From Clostridia bacterium (lineage in GTDB: Bacteria > Bacillota > Clostridia > Oscillospirales > CAG-272): 10,366 nucleotides of DNA. Location: positions 1 to 10,366 of the forward strand of contig JAFQWT010000209.1 in assembly GCA_017407375.1 (NCBI GenBank), in the 5' to 3' direction. Below the pieces are notes generated by a model that searched no databases, was not told the origin of the DNA, and saw nothing but the letters and a program-made list of their open reading frames with translations. Shown here one piece after another: positions 1 through 6,889 of the stretch. A program made the translations under genes and the position numbers. Each line of letters begins with the position of its first letter. Within the stretch, counting starts at the first letter, position 1.

Positions 1-965
1 ACTCGACCGACGCCGATATCCTGGGAGCGATCCGCCACCGGCACCCCATTGTGGACGCGGTGCTGAAGTTCCGCCAGATCACCAAGCTCCGCTCGACCTA
101 TGCCCAGGGGCTGCTCCGCGCCGCCGATGAGCGCGGCTTCATTCACAGCGACTTCAAGCAGGCCGCCACCCTGACGGGGCGCCTCTCCTCCGCCGAGCCG
201 AATTTGCAGAATATCCCGATACGTACCGAGCTTGGCAGCCGTTTCCGTAAACATTTCATTACAAAAAGCGAGGACTATCTCCTCATTGACACCGACTACT
301 CCCAGATCGAGCTGCGTCTTTTGGCGCATATGGCGGGGGACGAGGCCATGATCGCCGCCTACCGCGAGGGGGCCGACATCCACACCCGTACCGCCGCGGC
401 CGCCTTTCGCGTGCCCGAGAGCGAGGTCACGCCCGAGCTGCGCAGCCGCGCCAAGGCCGTGAGCTTTGGCATCGTGTACGGCATCTCGGCCTTCTCGCTG
501 GCGGGCGACCTCGCGATCTCCGTGAAGGAAGCGAGCGACTATATGGAGGCCTATTTTGCCGAATTCCCACGCGTGAAGGGCTACCTCGAGAGCGCCGTGG
601 CAGGCGCCGAGGAGACGGGATACACCGAAACGCTGTTCGGACGCCGCCGCTACATTCCCGAGCTGACGGCCTCGCAGTACCCCGTCCGCCAGTTTGGCAA
701 GCGCGTGGCGATGAACAGCCCGATCCAGGGCACCGCCGCCGACATCATCAAGCGCGCGATGATCGCCGTTCACCGCCGTCTCCGCGAGGAGGGGCTGGAC
801 GCCCACCTCATTCTGCAGGTGCATGACGAGCTGATCGTGGAGGCGCACAAAAAGGACGCCGAGCGCGCCGCACGCATTCTCCGCGAGGAGATGGAGGGGG
901 CGGCTGAGCTTTCGGTCCCGCTGACCGTGGAGGTGACCGAGGGAGCCGCCTGGCTCACCGATTAA
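1..965 (+). CDS. polA: DNA polymerase I, C-terminal part (5' end outside window)
   Basis: This is the polymerase domain of family A DNA polymerase I, which fills gaps and replaces Okazaki primers in the cytoplasm. The reading frame is open from base 3, so the true start lies upstream and only about the last 320 residues are visible. Motif A (DYSQIELRLLAH) lies near base 294. Motif B (AKAVSFGIVYG) lies near 453. Motif C (QVHDELIVEA), with the catalytic Asp and Glu, lies near 816. The conserved GRRRY and PIQGTAAD segments are also present. In motif B the usual Asn before Phe (NFG) is Ser here; the Phe and Tyr of the O-helix are kept. The gene ends at TAA 963-965, directly at a hairpin terminator. 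Whether the upstream part has an active 3'-5' exonuclease cannot be judged. Family assignment is very secure. Confidence 0.97.
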   Translation, partial: STDADILGAIRHRHPIVDAVLKFRQITKLRSTYAQGLLRAADERGFIHSDFKQAATLTGRLSSAEPNLQNIPIRTELGSRFRKHFITKSEDYLLIDTDYSQIELRLLAHMAGDEAMIAAYREGADIHTRTAAAAFRVPESEVTPELRSRAKAVSFGIVYGISAFSLAGDLAISVKEASDYMEAYFAEFPRVKGYLESAVAGAEETGYTETLFGRRRYIPELTASQYPVRQFGKRVAMNSPIQGTAADIIKRAMIAVHRRLREEGLDAHLILQVHDELIVEAHKKDAERAARILREEMEGAAELSVPLTVEVTEGAAWLTD

Positions 966-1016
966 CAAGGAAAAGGAAAGGATTTCGAATTCCTTTCCTT
1001 TTCTTTGTTTTTTCGT
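964..1016 (+). terminator. Rho-independent terminator of polA
   Basis: The arms at 964-982 and 991-1009 pair over 19 positions with a single G-T wobble, around an 8-base loop. A run of six T (1008-1013) follows. The hairpin starts on the last bases of the polA stop codon. It separates polA from the downstream array, which has its own promoter 10 bases later. Confidence 0.9.
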
Positions 1017-1025
1017 TCTTTTTCG

Positions 1026-1054
1026 TTGACTTTGCCTCGCTTTGGTAGTATAAT
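1026..1054 (+). promoter_or_regulatory. Sigma-A promoter of the ceramidase-like array
   Basis: The -35 box TTGACT (1026-1031) and the perfect -10 box TATAAT (1049-1054) are separated by exactly 17 bases. The predicted transcription start is near 1061. It lies just after the polA terminator and about 45 bases before the first array gene, so it probably drives copies 1 and 2 and possibly all four. Confidence 0.88.
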
Positions 1055-1072
1055 GGGGGCGTGAAGCAAAAG

Positions 1073-1089
1073 CTCACCCAAAGGGTGAG
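1073..1089 (+). promoter_or_regulatory. Leader hairpin just upstream of the copy 1 ribosome site
   Basis: CTCACCC (1073-1079) and GGGTGAG (1083-1089) form a perfect 7-base-pair stem with an AAA loop. The stem ends three bases before the ribosome site AAGGAGG (1093-1099), which sits seven bases before ATG 1107. It lacks a T-run, so it is not a terminator. A role in mRNA 5' end stability or in modulating initiation is inferred. Confidence 0.6.
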
Positions 1090-1106
1090 GCCAAGGAGGC
1101 ATTTCT

Positions 1107-2492
1107 ATGAGTCAGCTGCACGCCGGCTTCTGCCGTGTGGACATCACGCCTATGGTGGGCATCAGCTTGAAGGGGTATTACGGAGAGCGCATTGCCAAGG
1201 GGACGCTTGACCCGACCGAGGCCACGGCGCTGGCCCTGCGCATCGGTGACGTCACGGCGCTTATCCTTTCGGTGGACGTGGTGGGGATCCCGACGCCCGT
1301 GGTGAGTGAATACCGCGATGCCATTGCCGCCGCCGCAGGCCTTCCGCGCGAGGCGATCTTTATCCACTCGGTGCATATTCACACAGGGCCCGACATCGTG
1401 CCCCCCGACCGCAACGGCACGCCGAAGCCCGAGGTGGTTGAAAAGATCAACGAATACCGTGCCTTCCTCGGTCACCGTCTTGTCGATGCCTCCCTCTTTG
1501 CGATCGAGGATCTCTCCCCTGCGACCATGGGGTACGCCGTGGGCCGCGCCGAGAACGTGGCCTACATCCGCCGCTTCCGTATGAAGGACGGCAGTGTCAA
1601 GACCAATCCCGGTGTCGGCAACCCCGAGATCCTTGAGCCGCTGGAGGAGGTCGAGGAGCGGGTGAGCGTTATCCGCTTTGACCGCGTGGGCAAAAACGAT
1701 ATCGTGCTTTTCCACTTCGGACTCCACCCCGACGTCATCGGTGGGTATCACTTCACCGCCGATTGGCCGGGCTTTGCCCGCCGCACGCTTGAGGCCGCCC
1801 TGCCCGACACCTCCGCGATCTTTTTGAACGGCTGCCAGGGGGACGTCAACCACGTCAACGTGAACATGGCAAGCAAGGACTACGCGGGCGGCGTGCGCAT
1901 GGACTTCACAAACGGCGTGCGGTACGACCACGCCCGTTACATCGGCCGCGCCATTGCGGGGGCCGTGCTTGGGGTATACGACAAGGTCATCGCCACCGAC
2001 CCCGATGCCATTCGCTTCACCGAGCTTTTCTCAAAATGCGCCGCCAACAAGGCCGCCCCCGAGGAGCTGGCCGAGGCGCACCGCATTCACGAGCTACACA
2101 TCGCGGGGCGTGATAGCGAGATCTCCGCCTCGGTCGGGCAGGGCATGGATTTTGTCACCGTGGTGGCCGAGGCGGGCCGTATGGTACGCCTTGAGAACGG
2201 CCCCGACTTCTTCCCCTATTCGATGACCGGCCTTTCACTCGGCAACGTGGCGCTGATCGGTATCCCCGGCGAGCCCTTCACCGGCATCGGCCGTGGGATC
2301 CGCACGGACGGTGAGCGCGACTGGGAGCTGGTGCTGCCCTGCTGCATCGTCAACGGCTACGAGGCCTATTTCCCGACCAAGAAGGCCTACGATGAGGGGG
2401 GCTACGAGGCACGTTCCTCCTCCTACAAGTGCGGCGTTGCCGAGCAGATGATCGCGGAGGGACTGGAGATCCTCAAGGACCTTCGTAAATAA
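1107..2492 (+). CDS. Neutral ceramidase-like hydrolase, array copy 1
   Basis: A 461-residue protein of the neutral/alkaline non-lysosomal ceramidase-like family; its real substrate is unknown. Family landmarks occur in order: the N-terminal RVDITP, the H-x-H-T-G-P metal motif (His90, His92), FGLHPDV (His207), QGDVNHVN (245-251), IPGEPFTG (Glu389) and NGYEAYFP (Tyr418/Tyr421). By analogy with bacterial and human neutral ceramidases, His90, His207, Glu389 and one of these tyrosines should bind zinc. The nucleophilic serine of the ceramidase GDVS motif is Asn248 here, so classical ceramide hydrolysis is doubtful. There is no signal peptide and no C-terminal Ig-like domain, unlike secreted ceramidases of about 650-780 residues, so the protein is probably cytoplasmic. 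The start is fixed by AAGGAGG at 1093-1099. Copy 2 appears to be its closest relative. The fold assignment is firm; the function is not. Confidence 0.9.
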   Translation: MSQLHAGFCRVDITPMVGISLKGYYGERIAKGTLDPTEATALALRIGDVTALILSVDVVGIPTPVVSEYRDAIAAAAGLPREAIFIHSVHIHTGPDIVPPDRNGTPKPEVVEKINEYRAFLGHRLVDASLFAIEDLSPATMGYAVGRAENVAYIRRFRMKDGSVKTNPGVGNPEILEPLEEVEERVSVIRFDRVGKNDIVLFHFGLHPDVIGGYHFTADWPGFARRTLEAALPDTSAIFLNGCQGDVNHVNVNMASKDYAGGVRMDFTNGVRYDHARYIGRAIAGAVLGVYDKVIATDPDAIRFTELFSKCAANKAAPEELAEAHRIHELHIAGRDSEISASVGQGMDFVTVVAEAGRMVRLENGPDFFPYSMTGLSLGNVALIGIPGEPFTGIGRGIRTDGERDWELVLPCCIVNGYEAYFPTKKAYDEGGYEARSSSYKCGVAEQMIAEGLEILKDLRK

Positions 2493-2495
2493 AAC

Positions 2496-2525
2496 TTGTC
2501 GTTACTATGGTTTTTTGAGTAGTAT
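2496..2525 (+). promoter_or_regulatory. Possible weak promoter before copy 2
   Basis: TTGTCG (2496-2501) and TAGTAT (2520-2525) are 18 bases apart in the 55-base gap between copies 1 and 2. The gap is AT-rich compared with the genes. The match is moderate, so read-through from the promoter at 1026-1054 is the simpler explanation for copy 2 expression. Confidence 0.3.
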
Positions 2526-2547
2526 GCTACAAAAAGAGGAGGACGAC

Positions 2548-3918
2548 ATGAGCAAATTAGAGGTTGGATTTTCTCGCGTAGACGTCACCCCTTTGACGGG
2601 GATCGGCATTGCGGGCTACTACAAGCGCCGCATCTCGGACGGCGTCCTGGACGCCCTTGAGGCCACGGCGATCGCCCTTCGCGTCGGGGAGACGACCGCT
2701 CTTCTCGTGTCGGTCGATACGCTGTATTTCCCGACGGCCGTGGCACACCGCTTCCGCGGAGAGATCGCGGCGGCCACGGGGCTTCCCGTGGAAGCGATCC
2801 TGCTCCACGCCACCCACATTCATACGGGCCCCTACCTTATCGCCTCGGGTTGGCACGTCGAGATGCCCGAGGGGCACGGTGAGCTTGTGAGGGCCTACCT
2901 TGATTTTTTGGGTCACCGACTTGCGGACGCCTGCTGCGAGGCGATCGAGGACCTCTCTCCTGCGACCATGGGGTACGCCGTCGGTCGTGTGGAAAACGTG
3001 GCCTTTATCCGCCGCTTCCGTATGAAGGACGGCTCGGTCCGGACCAATCCCGGCATTGGCAACCCCGATATCCTTGAGCCCCTGGCCACGGTGGAGGATC
3101 GCCTTTCCCTCGTGCGCTTTGACCGCGAGGGAAAAAGCAGCGTGGCACTCTTTCACTTTGGTCTGCACCCCGACGTCATCGGCGGTACAAAATTCACCGC
3201 CGACTGGCCGGGCTTTGCCCGCCGCACGCTGGAAGCGGCGCTCCCCGGGGTGGTCTTTGCCTTTATCAACGGCGCACAGGGAGACGTCAACCACGTCAAT
3301 GTCAAGACCGGCACCGCCGACTACGAGGGCGGCGTACGCATCGACTTCGGTCAGAGGAACGGCTACGGCCACGCACGCTACATCGGCCGTGCCGTGGCGG
3401 GTGGCGTCCTCCGCATCTTTGACAAGGTCATTGCCTGCGAGGCCAGCACGCTTGCCGTACACGGTACCACGGTCGCCTACGCCGCCAACAAGGCAAGCCC
3501 CGAGCAGCTGCCCGAGGCGCGCAGGATCAACGACCTACATCTTTCGGGCCGCGACGAGCTTCTCCCCTACAAAAACGCCGAGCTGACCACCGTGGTGGCC
3601 GAGGCGGCGCGCATGGTGGCGCTCGAGAGCGCTCCCGATTTCTTCGAGATGCCGCTCATCGGCCTTTCGGTCGGTCCTGTGGCCCTGCTGGGGATCCCCG
3701 GCGAGCCCTTTACGGGCGTTGGCCGCGGCATTCGTGCCACGGAGGGCAAGACGCACGAGCTGATCCTGCCCCTCTGCTGCACGAACGGCTACGAGGGCTA
3801 TTTCCCCACAAAGGACGCCTACGACGAGGGGGGCTACGAGGCGCGCGCCTCGCGCTACAAGGCCGGCACCGCCGAAAAGATGATCGCGGACGGCATTGCC
3901 ATTCTGAAAGGCCTTTGA
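2548..3918 (+). CDS. Neutral ceramidase-like hydrolase, array copy 2
   Basis: A 456-residue paralogue of copy 1. Visible landmarks are THIHTGP (His90, His92), FGLHPDV (His207), AQGDVNHVN with Asn248 at the ceramidase nucleophile position, IPGEPFTG (Glu386) and NGYEGYFP (Tyr415, Tyr418). The start is ATG 2548, preceded five bases upstream by GAGGAGG (2536-2542). An in-frame TTG at 2515 would add 11 residues, but it lacks a ribosome site and the other copies have no such extension. It resembles copy 1 in long blocks (around residues 133-178 and 201-232) that are also nearly identical at DNA level, suggesting a relatively recent duplication or gene conversion. It differs most in the loop after the HxH motif (residues 96-115), where substrate contacts could lie. 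No signal peptide. Activity unknown. Confidence 0.9.
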   Translation: MSKLEVGFSRVDVTPLTGIGIAGYYKRRISDGVLDALEATAIALRVGETTALLVSVDTLYFPTAVAHRFRGEIAAATGLPVEAILLHATHIHTGPYLIASGWHVEMPEGHGELVRAYLDFLGHRLADACCEAIEDLSPATMGYAVGRVENVAFIRRFRMKDGSVRTNPGIGNPDILEPLATVEDRLSLVRFDREGKSSVALFHFGLHPDVIGGTKFTADWPGFARRTLEAALPGVVFAFINGAQGDVNHVNVKTGTADYEGGVRIDFGQRNGYGHARYIGRAVAGGVLRIFDKVIACEASTLAVHGTTVAYAANKASPEQLPEARRINDLHLSGRDELLPYKNAELTTVVAEAARMVALESAPDFFEMPLIGLSVGPVALLGIPGEPFTGVGRGIRATEGKTHELILPLCCTNGYEGYFPTKDAYDEGGYEARASRYKAGTAEKMIADGIAILKGL

Positions 3919-3966
3919 TCCCACGCTTTCCGCACAGTTTTGACAAATCTTTGCAAGGGAAAGACA

Positions 3967-3995
3967 TGGACACCGCTCTCTCCGACCCGTATAAT
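3967..3995 (+). promoter_or_regulatory. Sigma-A promoter before copy 3
   Basis: TGGACA (3967-3972) and the perfect TATAAT (3990-3995) are spaced by exactly 17 bases, in the 108-base gap after copy 2. The predicted start is near 4002, giving a leader of about 25 bases that contains TAGGAGG (4014-4020). A separate TTGACA at 3940-3945 has no good -10 box at the right distance. This promoter would let copies 3 and 4 be transcribed apart from copies 1 and 2. Confidence 0.75.
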
Positions 3996-4026
3996 AAGAG
4001 CAAGACTATTGCGTAGGAGGTTTTCT

Positions 4027-5412
4027 ATGAACCGTTTGGAAGCGGGCTATTCCCGCACGATCATCACCCCCATGGTGGGACTTGGCATTTCCGGCTATTA
4101 CGGCGTACGCATCTCGCGCGGAAAGCTGGACGATCTCCGTGCCACCGCCGTGGCTCTCCGCACAGGGGATACGACCGTCCTCTTGGTCTCTGCCGACGTC
4201 ATTTCCTTCCCCACACGCGTTGCCAACGCTTACCGCGAGGCGATCGCGGCGGCCACGGGCGTTCCGCGCGAGGCGATCTTCCTCCACGGCACGCACACCC
4301 ACACGGGGCCCTACCTCTATCACCCCGAGACGGGCGCCAAGCTGCCCGAGGGGCACGATGCCCTCATCGATGAGTACGTCACCTTCCTCGGCCACCGTCT
4401 TACCGACGTGTGCCGCGCCGCCATCGAGGACCTCGCGCCCGCGCGTATGGGCTTTTGCGTCGGCACGGTGACGAACCTTGCCAAGATCCGCCGCTACCGC
4501 ATGAAGGACGGCACGGTCAAGACCAACCCCGGTATGGGAACGAAGGATGCGCCCGAGGACGTGCTTGGCCCGATCGGCGAGGTGGAGGAGCGCGTGAGCG
4601 CCGTGCGCTTTGACCGTGAGGGGAAGAACGACATTCTCCTTACGCACTTCGGCATGCACCCCGACACGATCAGCGGCTATTATTACTCGGCCGACTGGCC
4701 CGGCTTTGTCACAGAGACGCTGGAGGCCGCTCTTCCCGGCGTTTTTGCCGTGGTATTCAACGGAGCGCAGGGTGACGTCAATACCCACCTTGTGGACCCG
4801 AATGCCCCGTGCGCCGACGGCATGCGTGTGAATAACGACCCGCCGCGCGGTTACGTTGAGGCGCGCTATGCGGGGCGCAGGATCGCGGGGGCTGTCCTTG
4901 GCATTTTTGACCGTCCCTTCTACCGTGACGTGGAGGACATCCGTTTCCTTGACGAGCCCGCCGTTTGTCCCGCCAACAAGCCGCGGCCCGAGGACCTGCC
5001 CGAGGCGCGCCGCCTTGTGGAGCTTCACAAGCAGGGGCGCGACGGCGAGATCCCCGGGAAGGGCATGGATTTTGTGACAGTGATCGCCGAGGCGTGCCGT
5101 ATGGTCGCCCTGGCCGACGGGCCCGACACCTTTGATATTCCCATGGCAGGCATCGCGATCGGCGACGTGGCCCTTGTGGGCATTGCGGGTGAGCCCTTCA
5201 CCGCCATTGGCCGCGGCATCCGCGCCTCGGAGGCGGAGGGCTGGGAGCTTGTCCTCCCCTGCTGCTGCACGAACGGAAGCGAGGGCTACTTCCCGATGAT
5301 GGACGCCTACGAGGAGGGGGGCTACGAATCGCGCACCACCCGTTACCGCGCGGGCGTTGGCGAGCTTCTCACCGAGAAGGGCATCGAGATCCTTTTTAAG
5401 ATACGCAAATAA
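4027..5412 (+). CDS. Neutral ceramidase-like hydrolase, array copy 3
   Basis: A 461-residue member of the array with the same landmarks: THTHTGP (His90, His92), FGMHPDT (His211), AQGDVN (Asn252 at the ceramidase nucleophile position), IAGEPFTA (Glu389) and NGSEGYFP (Tyr421). It departs from copies 1 and 2 in several places. The segment after GDVN reads THLVDPN rather than HVNV. The first tyrosine of the NGYExY motif is serine. There is a short insertion near residues 172-180, and IPGEP becomes IAGEP. The start at ATG 4027 is set by TAGGAGG (4014-4020), six bases upstream. The frame is open back to a TTG at 3940, but that stretch contains the promoter and does not resemble the family. These differences suggest a different substrate from copies 1 and 2. 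No signal peptide. Function unknown. Confidence 0.89.
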   Translation: MNRLEAGYSRTIITPMVGLGISGYYGVRISRGKLDDLRATAVALRTGDTTVLLVSADVISFPTRVANAYREAIAAATGVPREAIFLHGTHTHTGPYLYHPETGAKLPEGHDALIDEYVTFLGHRLTDVCRAAIEDLAPARMGFCVGTVTNLAKIRRYRMKDGTVKTNPGMGTKDAPEDVLGPIGEVEERVSAVRFDREGKNDILLTHFGMHPDTISGYYYSADWPGFVTETLEAALPGVFAVVFNGAQGDVNTHLVDPNAPCADGMRVNNDPPRGYVEARYAGRRIAGAVLGIFDRPFYRDVEDIRFLDEPAVCPANKPRPEDLPEARRLVELHKQGRDGEIPGKGMDFVTVIAEACRMVALADGPDTFDIPMAGIAIGDVALVGIAGEPFTAIGRGIRASEAEGWELVLPCCCTNGSEGYFPMMDAYEEGGYESRTTRYRAGVGELLTEKGIEILFKIRK

Positions 5413-5442
5413 AACTTTACATAAAGCAAAAAGGAGACAAAC

Positions 5443-6816
5443 ATGAGCAAAATTCTTGTTGGCTTTTCCCGCGTAAACATCAATCCGATGCGCGGCATCG
5501 GAGTCGCCGGCTATTACAAGGTGCGCCATGCTGAGGGGATCCTCGACGACCTGGAGGCGGTGGCCCTCGCGCTTTCGGACGGTGAGAAAAAGGCCGTTGT
5601 CATTGCGATGGACCTTTGTCAGGTGCAGACGCCCGTCTGTGACCGCCTCCGCCGAGCAGTGGCCGAGGCCACGGGTCTTGACGCGAGCGCCGTCTATCTC
5701 CACTCCACGCACACACACACCGCCCCTTACGTTGACGTGGAAAGAGCCAAGGCGGGTGGCCTTGACACCGAGGAGGATCTGCGCCTTGTTGCCGAGTATC
5801 AGGACTTCCTCTGCCACCGCATTGTGGACGTGACCAAGGCCGCGCTGGAGGACCTGGCTCCCGCGCGCATCGGTACGGGCGTCAGCGTGGCGAGAAACGT
5901 GGCCTTCATCCGCCGCTTCCGCATGAAGGACGGCTCGGTGAGGACCAACCCCGGCGTTAACAATCCCGACATCGTGGCGCCGATCGGCGAGATCGACGAC
6001 CGCGTGAGTGTGGTCCGCTTTGACCGTGAGGGCGCCCCCACGATCGTGCTTGCCAGCTTTGCCAACCACCCCGACGTTGTGGGCGGCAATCTCCTTTCGG
6101 GCGACTGGCCCGCCATGACGCGCCGCACGGTGGAGAAGGCGCTCGACAATACGCGCTGCATCTTCCTGAACGGTGCGCAGGGCGACATCAACCATGTGAA
6201 CGTCCGCCCGACGGGCGGCTTTGGGAACGACCTTACGCGTGACTTTGACGACGTGGACCGCGGCTACGGGCACGCCCGCTATATGGCGCGCGTGGTGGCG
6301 GGGGCCGTCATGCAGATCTTTGACAAGGTGGAATACCGCGAGGCGGATACCCTCCGCTTTGCCGAAAAGGTCATTGAGATGCCCTCCAACCGCCCCGCCC
6401 CCGAGGAGATGGCCGAGGCCCACCGCATCAACGACATTCACACCGCGGGCCACGATGAGCTCCTCCCCTACGAGGGCATGATGCTCACGACCGTGGTCGC
6501 CGATGCCGCGCGCAAGGTGCGCCTTGAGCATGGGCCCGATGCCTTCCCGCTCCGTCTTTCCGCCGTGGCCGTGGGGGACGTGGCCTTTATCGGCATTCCC
6601 GGTGAGCCCTTCAACGGCGTTGGCCGTGCGCTGAAGGAGGCCGAGGGCTACGGCATGGTCATCCCCTCCTGCCTTGTCAACGGCAGTGAGGGCTACTTCC
6701 CAATGCGGGATGCCTACGAGGAGGGCGGCTACGAGGCCAAAAGCTCGAATTACAGGGTCGGCGGTGCCGAGCGCATCATTGACGAGGGGCTCTCGCTCCT
6801 TGCCGAGCTGAAATAA
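5443..6816 (+). CDS. Neutral ceramidase-like hydrolase, array copy 4
   Basis: The last array member, 457 residues, starting 30 bases after copy 3 with AAGGAG (5431-5436) six bases before ATG. This tight spacing points to co-transcription with copy 3. Landmarks are THTHTAP (His90, His92; Ala replaces the usual Gly), FANHPDV (His209), AQGDINHVN with Asn250 at the ceramidase nucleophile position, IPGEPFNG (Glu388) and NGSEGYFP (Tyr418). It has a longer loop after the HxH motif (residues 97-118, AKAGGLDTEED) and an acidic insertion around 262-272. It shares the Ser-for-Tyr change with copy 3 but keeps HVNV like copies 1 and 2. No signal peptide, so probably cytoplasmic. Substrate unknown. Confidence 0.89.
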   Translation: MSKILVGFSRVNINPMRGIGVAGYYKVRHAEGILDDLEAVALALSDGEKKAVVIAMDLCQVQTPVCDRLRRAVAEATGLDASAVYLHSTHTHTAPYVDVERAKAGGLDTEEDLRLVAEYQDFLCHRIVDVTKAALEDLAPARIGTGVSVARNVAFIRRFRMKDGSVRTNPGVNNPDIVAPIGEIDDRVSVVRFDREGAPTIVLASFANHPDVVGGNLLSGDWPAMTRRTVEKALDNTRCIFLNGAQGDINHVNVRPTGGFGNDLTRDFDDVDRGYGHARYMARVVAGAVMQIFDKVEYREADTLRFAEKVIEMPSNRPAPEEMAEAHRINDIHTAGHDELLPYEGMMLTTVVADAARKVRLEHGPDAFPLRLSAVAVGDVAFIGIPGEPFNGVGRALKEAEGYGMVIPSCLVNGSEGYFPMRDAYEEGGYEAKSSNYRVGGAERIIDEGLSLLAELK

Positions 6817-6824
6817 GAAGCACG

Positions 6825-6853
6825 AAAAAAGCGCCCCCGCGGGGGCGCTTTTT
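6825..6853 (+). terminator. Terminator of the ceramidase-like array (possibly bidirectional)
   Basis: Bases 6831-6848 are a perfect 18-base GC-only palindrome. A-run 6825-6830 lies before it and T-run 6849-6853 after it, so the stem can be extended and works in either direction. It begins nine bases after the stop of copy 4. Confidence 0.92.
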
Positions 6854-6855
6854 CC

Positions 6856-6886
6856 AAAAAGACCGCTGCCGGAGCAACGGTCTTTT
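6856..6886 (-). terminator. Terminator of the sugar-phosphate operon
   Basis: AAAAGACCG (6857-6865) and CGGTCTTTT (6878-6886) form a 9-base-pair stem; inside it TGC (6867-6869) and GCA (6874-6876) can add three pairs around a CGGA loop. Read on the - strand it lies four bases past the aldolase stop and ends in a T-run. It is separate from the array terminator two bases away. Confidence 0.85.
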
Positions 6887-6889
6887 CTT

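Noticed and set aside
3940..3945. TTGACA as a -35 box before copy 3
   Set aside because: At 17 bases downstream the sequence is GACATG, a poor -10. The better pair is TGGACA 3967-3972 with TATAAT 3990-3995.
3940..4026. A 29-residue N-terminal extension of array copy 3 from a TTG
   Set aside because: The segment contains the promoter at 3967-3995, and the ribosome site TAGGAGG points to ATG 4027. The other copies begin at the equivalent residue.
1107..6816. Annotation of the four array genes as true secreted ceramidases
   Set aside because: They lack a signal peptide, the C-terminal Ig-like domain and the serine of the GDVS motif, so only family membership is supported, not the activity.
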